Assembly: GCA_017847725.1 (NCBI GenBank)
Contig: JAGAXW010000002.1
Location: 1 to 48,973, forward strand
Direction: 5' to 3'
Source: Prevotella sp.
Lineage (GTDB): Bacteria; Bacteroidota; Bacteroidia; Bacteroidales; Bacteroidaceae
DNA: 48,973 bases
The translations under genes were made by a program, and so were the position numbers. The notes beneath the pieces are model-generated. The model saw nothing but the letters and a program-made list of their open reading frames with translations. It had not been told where the DNA came from and did no database searches. Positions within the stretch are counted from its first letter, which is position 1, and every line of letters begins with the position of its first letter. Of the stretch, positions 1-6,315 are shown piece by piece.

Positions 1-123
1 TGATAGTTCTGTCTTTCCAATACGTCTGCGTCCCATCAACACCGTCATCCTTGCTTCGCGTCGGCTCTGCTGCAAAACCTCGCCAAGCACCTGTCGCTCG
101 TTTTCCCTATCGTAGAATTTCAT
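1..123 (-). CDS. AAA-type ATP-binding protein, N-terminal 41 residues (cut by window edge)
   Basis: The reading frame starts at the ATG at 123-121 and runs off the left edge. Its 41 visible residues contain a P-loop (GRRRIGKTE, residues 31-39), the Walker A form typical of the archaeal-type ATPase/DUF234 proteins that are common in Bacteroidota. The N-terminus (MKFYDRENERQVL) is also the usual opening of that family, where it precedes the nucleotide-binding fold. These proteins are often annotated only as ATPases; their role is uncertain. A Bacteroidota -7 box lies about 45 nt upstream. The family call rests on this short piece, so the C-terminal half is unknown. Confidence 0.75.
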   Translation of the reverse strand, partial: MKFYDRENERQVLGEVLQQSRREARMTVLMGRRRIGKTELS

Positions 124-168
124 ACCTTTAAATAGTATTCGTTATTACCGTAACCGTCATTACTTTTG

Positions 169-176
169 CAAAGATA
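169..176 (-). promoter_or_regulatory. Bacteroidota -7 box for the ATPase gene
   Basis: On the minus strand this reads TATCTTTG, an exact match to TAnnTTTG, 45 nt upstream of the ATPase start. A second match (TACTTTTG) on the plus strand at 161-168 abuts it, so the site is nearly symmetrical; the plus-strand copy has no convincing gene to serve. Confidence 0.5.
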
Positions 177-272
177 CAAAAATATTTATACCAACAAACA
201 AAATGGGATAAAAACTTTCATTTTGTGTCCGTATTTGCGCCACTTCTACGGGATGTGTGCGATGCAATCAAC

Positions 273-1259
273 TCATACTTGGGACTTCATTTTCCATCGT
301 ACAGATAGAATTGCCAAATATTGTCGAGGTGCTTTGCGAGAAAACCAACTGCCTATGCGTTGTTTAATATTATTAGAGAATCGTAAATCTGGCGCCAAAG
401 TGTAAAGGAACCTCAACATCTTTACGCGATCTGTGACTTTGTTAATGTATTTCAAAAGTCGATATATCAAATTGTAATAAGTGGCCAAAAGACTCTTTAT
501 AATAGCCTTTCTGGCTTCAGGTGTTATACCTTCGCTTTTGGTTAGCTCCCATGTTGCAGCGATGGCTGTGCATAAGTCATGAGCTTTCTCCATATTGAAG
601 AAGTTGGGGGCGGAAGCTGAAAAATGCCCTCTACGGTAGACATTTAGAATTAGATTCGTTTTTATGCACTTGGTCGCTTTTAAATAGCATTCATGGGTAA
701 AGGGAATGTCTTGGAATCGAATGCCTGGTATAAATGAGAGATGGTTATCTATGATGAAGCTTCTTCGAAATAGTTTGTTCCATACATAACATGCTTTCAA
801 CTCATTAAGCGATTCTAAACTTGTCATGTTTCTAAATAGCATATTGGGTTGCTCTATTCTACCGTTTGATAGCTCATCGATCTCTTGGTTATTCATTATC
901 AGATAGTTGGCTTCCACAATATCTGCCTTTGTCTCCAACGCTTTATCTAACAAGATGGACAGACTGTTCTCTGTCAATAAGTCATCGGAGTCAGGCATTA
1001 TAATATATTCTCCTTTTGCCACTGCGATACCATTGTTTCGTGCAACGGACAGACTGAGATTCTCTTGATTGATAACAGTAATATTACTATGAGCCTGTAT
1101 GATATCAGCAATCATTTCCATGCTACGGTCTGTCGATCCGTCATTCACTATGATGACTTCAAATCGGGAGTCATCAAGGTCTTGTTTGAAAATACTTTCC
1201 AAACAAGGGCGGACATATTCCTCGACGTTGTATACAGGGACGATGATGCTTAAATCCAT
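273..1259 (-). CDS. Glycosyltransferase family 2
   Basis: This 328-residue protein is a GT-A fold glycosyltransferase that would move a sugar from a nucleotide-sugar onto a glycan or lipid acceptor at the inner face of the membrane. The N-terminus has the family opening (SIIVPVYNVEEYVRPCLESI, residues 4-23), then VIIVNDGSTDRS and the metal-binding PDSDDLL at about residue 90. The C-terminal half is helical and basic and resembles polysaccharide-cluster enzymes such as WcaA/EpsJ. There is no membrane segment. Its GC content (about 37-43 % in lines I counted) is far below that of the genes beyond 1.69 kb, suggesting transfer. Substrate cannot be predicted. A possible 36-residue ORF sits just upstream. 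Confidence 0.88.
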   Translation of the reverse strand: MDLSIIVPVYNVEEYVRPCLESIFKQDLDDSRFEVIIVNDGSTDRSMEMIADIIQAHSNITVINQENLSLSVARNNGIAVAKGEYIIMPDSDDLLTENSLSILLDKALETKADIVEANYLIMNNQEIDELSNGRIEQPNMLFRNMTSLESLNELKACYVWNKLFRRSFIIDNHLSFIPGIRFQDIPFTHECYLKATKCIKTNLILNVYRRGHFSASAPNFFNMEKAHDLCTAIAATWELTKSEGITPEARKAIIKSLLATYYNLIYRLLKYINKVTDRVKMLRFLYTLAPDLRFSNNIKQRIGSWFSRKAPRQYLAILSVRWKMKSQV

Positions 1260-1313
1260 ATCTTTTTATGAATTTGTTTAGTGAAATAAACTAGTTTCCA
1301 CTTGTAACCATAA

Positions 1314-1424
1314 CTATATTATAAATGTAGCACTTTCGATGTTTGTAATTACATTCTTTTCTATTCTGATTGTCCCATTCTTCTGAGCTTCTTTTAATGC
1401 TTTGTCGAAAGCTTGCAAGTCCAT
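1314..1424 (-). CDS. Possible small ORF (36 aa) upstream of the glycosyltransferase
   Basis: An ATG at 1424-1422 opens a 36-codon frame ending in TAG at 1316-1314. The product is charged and probably helical (begins MDLQAFDKALKEAQ, then NGTIRIEKN). A -7 box match (TATCTTTG, minus strand, 1456-1463) lies 31 nt before the ATG, and the stop is 54 nt upstream of the glycosyltransferase start. I do not recognise the product. It may be a real small protein, a leader peptide, or the remnant of a decayed gene; coding evidence is weak. Confidence 0.28.
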   Translation of the reverse strand: MDLQAFDKALKEAQKNGTIRIEKNVITNIESATFII

Positions 1425-1455
1425 TACATATCCAAGAAGCTGTGGAACCTCTGTG

Positions 1456-1463
1456 CAAAGATA
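1456..1463 (-). promoter_or_regulatory. -7 box, probable promoter of the glycosyltransferase unit
   Basis: Minus-strand TATCTTTG matches TAnnTTTG. It is the only good match between the glycosyltransferase and the upstream plus-strand gene, so it probably drives the small ORF and glycosyltransferase together. Confidence 0.45.
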
Positions 1464-1483
1464 ATAAAAATAAGTATGCGGTG

Positions 1484-1499
1484 TTCACTTTTAAGTGAA
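1484..1499. repeat. 16-bp palindrome
   Basis: TTCACTTTTAAGTGAA is perfectly self-complementary (TTCACTT, TT, AAGTGAA). It lies 20 nt upstream of the minus-strand -7 box at 1456-1463, near where a -33 element or an operator would be expected, so it could bind a dimeric regulator. No regulator gene is linked. Confidence 0.35.
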
Positions 1500-1558
1500 T
1501 TTTATGTGTTTTTATGTTAATAACAATCATGTAGGGTTAAAATAAAACCATCTCCTTT

Positions 1559-1593
1559 ACACTCCGGCTCTCACGGGCTGGAGTGTGTTTTTT
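1559..1593 (+). terminator. Orphan Rho-independent terminator, plus strand
   Basis: A stem of about 12 bp including two G-U pairs (ACACTCC at 1559-1565 with GGAGTGT at 1580-1586, extended inward) closes on a TCAC loop and is followed by six T residues at 1588-1593. No plus-strand gene lies upstream in the window, so the transcript it ends is unknown. The rest of 1425-1686 holds only the palindrome and the two promoters listed. Confidence 0.6.
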
Positions 1594-1659
1594 GTTTATC
1601 AGACTGGCGGGGTAGCAACCTTTTTCTCGCTTTAATCCGTATTATTCGGAAAGATTTTG

Positions 1660-1667
1660 TAATTTTG
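1660..1667 (+). promoter_or_regulatory. -7 box of the DUF3737-malY-GH28 operon
   Basis: TAATTTTG matches TAnnTTTG exactly, 19 nt before the first ATG of the DUF3737 gene. It sits just downstream of the orphan terminator. Confidence 0.6.
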
Positions 1668-1686
1668 CACCCGCAACAGATAAACA

Positions 1687-2619
1687 ATGATGAATATGGC
1701 TATGTTCGACAAGACGGACAGGGGACATATGCACGAACAGAATAACACATCACAGAATATGGAACTGATAAAGAATAAGGAGCTTGGGGGCGAACGCCCG
1801 CTGTTTACCATCCACGACACACGACTGGAGAACATTACCATTACAGACGGTGAGAGCGGCATCAAACAGTGCCAGAACATAGAGGCACAGCACTGCCGCT
1901 TCTATGGCAAATACCCATGGTGGCACGTGGACGGCGCACTGATAGAGGACTGCTACTTCGCCGAGGGCTCGCGCTCGGCCATCTGGTATACGAACGACCT
2001 GGTGATGCGGCGCTGCCGCATAGACGGTCCGAAGTTCTTCCGCGAGATGAAGAACGTAGAGCTGGAGGACGTGCAGATATGCGACGCCGACGAGACGTTC
2101 TGGCGTGTGGACGGACTGCGGCTGAAGAACGTGAGGCTGCACGGGGGCACCTACCCTTTCATGTTCTCGAAGAACATCTATGTGGACGGTCTGGAGTCGG
2201 ACGCCAAATATGTATTCCAATACTGTCAGAACGTGGAGGTGCACAACGCCAAGATTCTGACGAAGGACTCGTTCTGGGAGTGCGAGAACGTGACGGTGTA
2301 CGACTCGGAGCTGGACGGCGAGTATCTGGCATGGCACTCGAAGAACGTGAGACTCGTCAACTGCCACCTGGCCGGCGAGCAACTGCTGTGCTACACGGAC
2401 AACCTGGTGCTGGAGAACTGCACCTTCGACAAGACGTGCGACCGCGTGTTCGAATACTCTACCGTAGAGGCCGACATCCGCGGACATATCGAGAACATCA
2501 AGAACCCCACGAGCGGACACATCACGGCCGACTCGATAGGCAGCGTGACCATCGACAAGAACGTCAGGGAGCCGAACAACTGCGTGATAGAGGTGAGAAG
2601 TAAGAAGCAAGAGATATGA
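1687..2619 (+). CDS. DUF3737 family right-handed beta-helix protein
   Basis: The 310-residue product is built of short repeating strands (patterns such as LENCTF, NVELEDVQI, NVRLVNCHL recur about every 20 residues), which is the signature of a right-handed parallel beta-helix, and it matches the DUF3737 family in order and length. No signal peptide is seen, so it is probably cytoplasmic. Function is unknown; relatives resemble pectate-lyase-like folds without the catalytic residues. The family usually begins near ELIKNKELGGERPLF, so the ATG at 1759 (residue 25 here) is a serious alternative start. The stop overlaps the next start (ATGA, 2616-2619), implying coupled translation with malY and the GH28 gene. 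Confidence 0.85.
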   Translation: MMNMAMFDKTDRGHMHEQNNTSQNMELIKNKELGGERPLFTIHDTRLENITITDGESGIKQCQNIEAQHCRFYGKYPWWHVDGALIEDCYFAEGSRSAIWYTNDLVMRRCRIDGPKFFREMKNVELEDVQICDADETFWRVDGLRLKNVRLHGGTYPFMFSKNIYVDGLESDAKYVFQYCQNVEVHNAKILTKDSFWECENVTVYDSELDGEYLAWHSKNVRLVNCHLAGEQLLCYTDNLVLENCTFDKTCDRVFEYSTVEADIRGHIENIKNPTSGHITADSIGSVTIDKNVREPNNCVIEVRSKKQEI

Positions 2620-3791
2620 CATATAACTTCGACGAGCGGATAGAGCGACGTGGCACCGGCTGTGTCAAGTGGGACTCCGTGCCAGTTACCCCCTCTACAG
2701 GAGGGGGACAGGGGGAGGCTCTCATCCCCCTGTGGGTGGCGGATATGGACTTTGCCGTGGCACCAGCCATCCAGGAGGCCGTAAGGCGGCGCGCCGAGCA
2801 CCCCATATATGGCTACAACATCGTGGAGGACGACTACTACGAGGCCATCATCGCGTGGTTTGGGCGACGCCACGGGTGGACCATCCGCCGCGAACAGATT
2901 CTATATACCACCGGCGTGGTGCCCGCCATGTCGGTGGCCATCAAGGCGCTGACGCAGCCCGGCCAGCAGGTGGTGATACTGAGCCCCGACTACAACTGCT
3001 TCTTCTCGAGCATCAAGAACAACCGCTGCAAGGTATCGGAGAGCGTGCTCCTGCGCAAGGAAGACCACTTCGAGGTGGACTGGGACGACTTCGAGCAGCG
3101 CTGTGCCGACGAGACGACCACCGTCTTCCTGCTGTGCAACCCCCACAACCCGACAGGCAGGGTGTGGCTGCGCGACGAGCTGCAGCGCATGAGCGACATC
3201 TGCCACCGCCACGGGGTGCGCATCGTGAGCGACGAGATACACTGCGAGCTCACCATGCCCGGCCACACCTTCTGCCCCATGGCGACGATAGACGAGACGG
3301 CCGTGGTGCTGAACTCGCCGTCGAAGTCGTTCAATACGGCAGGACTGCAGATAGCCAACATCATCTGCGAGGACGACGCCACACGACGGCGAATAGACAG
3401 GGCCATCAACATCAACGAGGTGTGCGACGTGAACCCCTTCGGGCCGCGCGCACTGATAGCGGCCTACAACGAGAGCGAGGAGTGGCTCGACGCACTGAAC
3501 GCCTACCTGTGGGACAACTACAAGGCGCTGTGCGACTATGCGGCGCAGCACCTGCCCGCCTGGCACGTGATGCCGCTGGAGGGCACCTATCTGGTGTGGG
3601 TCGACGTGTCGGCATGCTGCGACAACGTGGCCGACTACTGCGACCACATCTTTCAGCAGACGGGCGTCAGATTCAACCCCGGCACCATGTACGGACCAGA
3701 GAGCGGCGAGGGCTACCTGCGCATCAACATCGCCTGTCCGCGCAGCCTGCTCATGGAAGCACTGAACAGAACCAAAACCATCATAGCATGA
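2616..3791 (+). CDS. MalY/PatB-type aminotransferase (putative cysteine-S-conjugate / cystathionine beta-lyase)
   Basis: A fold-type I PLP enzyme of 391 residues. Visible landmarks are PLWVADMDF (38-46), NPHNPTG (175-181), SDEIH (205-209), the Schiff-base lysine K237 in SPSKSFNTAG, and a C-terminal RINIACPRS that carries the carboxylate-binding arginine. MalY/PatB enzymes cleave C-S bonds of cystathionine, cysteine and S-conjugates to pyruvate, ammonia and a thiol. Between KWDS and LIPLW there is a Ser/Gly/Pro-rich stretch coded by a GC-rich double hairpin, a few residues longer than the E. coli MalY spacer. Both ends overlap neighbours by ATGA, so it is cotranslated with the beta-helix genes. 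Substrate (cystathionine or other) is not decided by sequence. Confidence 0.88.
   Translation: MTYNFDERIERRGTGCVKWDSVPVTPSTGGGQGEALIPLWVADMDFAVAPAIQEAVRRRAEHPIYGYNIVEDDYYEAIIAWFGRRHGWTIRREQILYTTGVVPAMSVAIKALTQPGQQVVILSPDYNCFFSSIKNNRCKVSESVLLRKEDHFEVDWDDFEQRCADETTTVFLLCNPHNPTGRVWLRDELQRMSDICHRHGVRIVSDEIHCELTMPGHTFCPMATIDETAVVLNSPSKSFNTAGLQIANIICEDDATRRRIDRAININEVCDVNPFGPRALIAAYNESEEWLDALNAYLWDNYKALCDYAAQHLPAWHVMPLEGTYLVWVDVSACCDNVADYCDHIFQQTGVRFNPGTMYGPESGEGYLRINIACPRSLLMEALNRTKTIIA
2689..2733. repeat. GC-rich double inverted repeat inside malY
   Basis: Two adjacent stems: CCCCCTC (2689-2695) with GAGGGGG (2701-2707), then ACAGGGGG (2708-2715) with CCCCCTGT (2726-2733). The sequence is translated in frame as a PSTGGGQGEA-like linker. 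It looks like a REP-type palindrome that became part of the coding region; I saw no other copy in the window. Confidence 0.5.
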
Positions 3792-5215
3792 GACAAATAC
3801 TATGCGGCCTGCTGCTGCTCGGCTGCAGCCTGCTGGCAACAGCCAGGGACTACGTCATCACAGACCATGGCGCCAAGAGCGACACCACCGTGCTGAGCAC
3901 GGACGCCGTGCAGCGCTGCATCGACCTGTGCGCTGCCGACGGCGGCGGACGCGTCGTCGTGCCGGCCGGCCACTACACGATAGGTACCATCATCCTGAAG
4001 AGCAACGTCCACCTGCACCTGGAGCAGGGCGCCACGCTGTATGGTTCTACCCGGCTGAAGGACTACAAGCGCATGCAGTCGAACTATAAGTCGCTGCGCA
4101 CCCACACCGAGACCATCCAGCTGGTCTATGCCGACTCGGTGGAGAACGTGGTCATCGACGGCTATGGCACCATCGACGGTCGGGGCCGCGTGTTCCCCAA
4201 GCTGTCGTGGAACGACGAGGGCATCACACGCCCCCACCTGCTGCGCTTCATCCAGAGCCGCGACATCACCGTCAAGGACATCACGCTCGGGAACAGCGGC
4301 TGCTGGATGCAGCACTACCTGGCCTGCGACCGCCTGCGCATCAGCGGCATACGCGTCACCAACCGCAACAACTATAACAACGACGCGCTGGACCTGGACG
4401 GCTGCCACGACGTGATAGTCAGCGACATAGTAGCCGACTCGGACGACGACGGCATCACGCTGAAGTCGACGTCGCCCCGCCTGTGCGAGGACATCACCAT
4501 CCAGAACTGCATCGTCAGCTCCCACTGCAACGCCGTGAAGCTGGGCACCGAGACCAATGGCGGCTTCCGCAACATCCAGATTCGCGGCATCGTGGTCAAG
4601 CCCAGCAGCGACCAGTCGAGCCTCTTCTTTGGCAAGCCCATCGGCTCCTCGGCCCTCTCGCTGGAGATAGTCGACGGAGGCGTGATGGAGAACGTCAGCG
4701 TCAGCGACCTCACCGTGACGGGCACCGAGTCGCCCATCTTCGTGCGCCTGGGCCATCGCGGCCGCGGCTGGACGTTCAGCAAGAGCGGTGCCAGCGCCTT
4801 CGTCGGTCAGAGCGTGAGCGGCGGCAACGAGGGTGCCACCCGGAGCCAGAAGCCCGACAGCATCGAGACCATCGGACGGATGCGCGGCATCTATATTAAT
4901 AATGTACACGTTCGCGAGGCCGGCAACTACGGTTGCAGCATCACCGGACTGCCCGGCCACCCCGTAGAGGACGTCCACGTCTCGAACGTCACCATCCACC
5001 AGCGCGGCGGCATCAAGAGCGGCGACCTGCCAGCCATCCGACAGGCCCTCAAGGACGAGAAGGCCGCCGAATATCCCGAGGCCACCATGTGGGGACCGCT
5101 GCCCGCCAAGGGCTTTTACGTGAGGCATGCGCGCGGCGTGACTTTCGACGCCGTCGTGACACACACCGCCGAGCCCGACGCCCGCCCCGACTTCGTGCGC
5201 GAGGACGCGGAGTAG
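3788..5215 (+). CDS. Glycoside hydrolase family 28 (polygalacturonase-like)
   Basis: Start chosen at the ATG that overlaps the malY stop (ATGA) and opens a signal sequence (MRQILCGLLLLGCSLLATA); the frame is open much further upstream but only as a shadow of malY. Whether C13 is a lipobox cysteine (LLGC) or the signal is cleaved after TATA-like LLATA is unclear. The 475-residue protein is a beta-helix with GH28 features: NNDALDLDG (about 197-205), ADSDDDGITLKS for the catalytic aspartates, and SSHCNAVKLG in the place of the GHG motif. GH28 enzymes hydrolyse alpha-1,4-galacturonan, rhamnogalacturonan or related uronides, so it probably acts in the periplasm or at the cell surface on pectic oligosaccharides. 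Substrate specificity is not predictable. Confidence 0.88.
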   Translation: MRQILCGLLLLGCSLLATARDYVITDHGAKSDTTVLSTDAVQRCIDLCAADGGGRVVVPAGHYTIGTIILKSNVHLHLEQGATLYGSTRLKDYKRMQSNYKSLRTHTETIQLVYADSVENVVIDGYGTIDGRGRVFPKLSWNDEGITRPHLLRFIQSRDITVKDITLGNSGCWMQHYLACDRLRISGIRVTNRNNYNNDALDLDGCHDVIVSDIVADSDDDGITLKSTSPRLCEDITIQNCIVSSHCNAVKLGTETNGGFRNIQIRGIVVKPSSDQSSLFFGKPIGSSALSLEIVDGGVMENVSVSDLTVTGTESPIFVRLGHRGRGWTFSKSGASAFVGQSVSGGNEGATRSQKPDSIETIGRMRGIYINNVHVREAGNYGCSITGLPGHPVEDVHVSNVTIHQRGGIKSGDLPAIRQALKDEKAAEYPEATMWGPLPAKGFYVRHARGVTFDAVVTHTAEPDARPDFVREDAE

Positions 5216-5243
5216 CCTCATCCCCGTCTGATAACATCTTTTA

Positions 5244-5279
5244 ACGACACGCCCTGTAATATTCTGCAGGGCGTGTCGT
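5244..5279 (+). terminator. Perfect 13-bp hairpin after the GH28 gene
   Basis: ACGACACGCCCTG (5244-5256) pairs perfectly with CAGGGCGTGTCGT (5267-5279) around a 10-nt AT-rich loop. There is no U-tract, so it may be a processing or mRNA-stabilising hairpin rather than an intrinsic terminator. It ends 12 nt before the sigma factor start and would fold in that gene's leader if transcription reads through. Confidence 0.55.
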
Positions 5280-5291
5280 CTATTGGGTAGA

Positions 5292-5807
5292 ATGAGCTCA
5301 ACAGTCAGCAAACAAGACTTCGCCCAACTGGTGCGGCAACATGCCCAAAAGGTGATAGACTTCACGGCACGGCTCCTGCCCGACCGGCAGGATGCCGAGG
5401 AGGTGGCGCAGGATGTCTTCGTCAAGGCATTCCGCCAACTGGACACCTTCCGAGGCGACTCTACCCTGCTGACATGGCTACAGCACATCGCCTACCACGA
5501 GGCCATGAGCCGACTGCGACGGCGACGGCCTTACATGGTGGACATCGGCGACGTACCCATCGGCGAAGCGGCTGACGACGATCTGTCCACGGGTAATGAA
5601 GAGCGCATCCTGCTCCTGGAAGAAGCCATCAGCGACCTGCCACCCGACGACCAGCTGCTGCTCCACCTCTACTACTACGACGACCGACCGCTGCGAGACA
5701 TCGCCTACATCATGGATGCAGAAGCCAACGCCCTGGGCGTCCGCCTGCACCGAATACGCAAGAAGTTACAGACAATGATTAAACAACGCGAAGATGAAGA
5801 CCAATAA
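5292..5807 (+). CDS. ECF-type RNA polymerase sigma factor
   Basis: A 171-residue sigma-70 family protein. Region 2 spans about residues 22-80 (DAEEVAQDVFVKAFRQLDTF for -10 recognition and core binding), and region 4 about 110-165 with an HTH (LRDIAYIMDAEANALGVRLHRIRKKL). The ATG at 5292 is preferred to an upstream in-frame TTG at 5283. The start of the next gene overlaps its end by 14 nt, the usual arrangement for an ECF factor and its membrane-bound partner. It probably controls its own operon, which ends with an outer-membrane barrel, in response to an envelope signal. Confidence 0.92.
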   Translation: MSSTVSKQDFAQLVRQHAQKVIDFTARLLPDRQDAEEVAQDVFVKAFRQLDTFRGDSTLLTWLQHIAYHEAMSRLRRRRPYMVDIGDVPIGEAADDDLSTGNEERILLLEEAISDLPPDDQLLLHLYYYDDRPLRDIAYIMDAEANALGVRLHRIRKKLQTMIKQREDEDQ

Positions 5808-6309
5808 AGATACCGACCTGCGTGAAGCCCTGCGCCGACGGGAAGCCAAGCGCCAGAAAGTGGAGGTGCCCGCCGACTTCCTCGACAACGTGATGCAGGG
5901 GATAGAGGACCAGCGCCCCCGCCGCACAGCACGCATCGCCCTGGCAGTCCTTGCTGTAGCCGCCTCTGTAGCCCTCGTCTTCGTACTGAACTACGAGCCA
6001 AAGACAACACCAGCCGTAACCGCAGACGACACGACCCGTTACATCAAAAGAGAAAACTCGTTACGCATGACAGTGCCCGTAGCGCTTACTGCCAAACAGC
6101 AGGCTGCTGAATCGCAAAAACGTCGGCCTGCAGTCCGCTCCACCCAGCGTACGAAAGTGACAGACGACCTTGACGACTACGTCGCCCAGATAGAGAGCGC
6201 CCTGGCCGACGTGCGCGACAGCTGCTATCTGGCACAGGTGGAGCGCATGATTGCCGACAACGAGGAACTGCAGCAACTGATGAACGAAATGACGAACCAA
6301 AAACAATAG
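5794..6309 (+). CDS. One-pass membrane protein in anti-sigma position
   Basis: The 171-residue protein has a charged cytoplasmic N-terminus (1-48), one transmembrane helix (about 49-67, ALAVLAVAASVALVFVL) and a periplasmic part ending in a predicted coiled coil (residues about 128-170). This topology, and the 14-nt overlap with the sigma gene, fit an anti-sigma factor. It lacks the zinc-binding HxxxCxxC motif of classical ECF anti-sigma domains, so the assignment is by context. Bacteroidota operons of this type often carry an unrecognisable partner here. An alternative is a sigma-linked envelope protein of other function. Confidence 0.6.
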   Translation: MKTNKDTDLREALRRREAKRQKVEVPADFLDNVMQGIEDQRPRRTARIALAVLAVAASVALVFVLNYEPKTTPAVTADDTTRYIKRENSLRMTVPVALTAKQQAAESQKRRPAVRSTQRTKVTDDLDDYVAQIESALADVRDSCYLAQVERMIADNEELQQLMNEMTNQKQ

Positions 6310-6315
6310 TGCCGT

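Noticed and set aside
2669-3787. Long open frame continuing upstream of the GH28 start
   Set aside because: It is a shadow of malY in another frame with Arg/Gly/His-rich composition; the signal peptide marks the real start at 3788.
3800-5488. 562-codon antisense open frame
   Set aside because: Opposite strand of GH28 in GC-rich DNA; Val/Ala/Asp-rich and without recognisable motifs.
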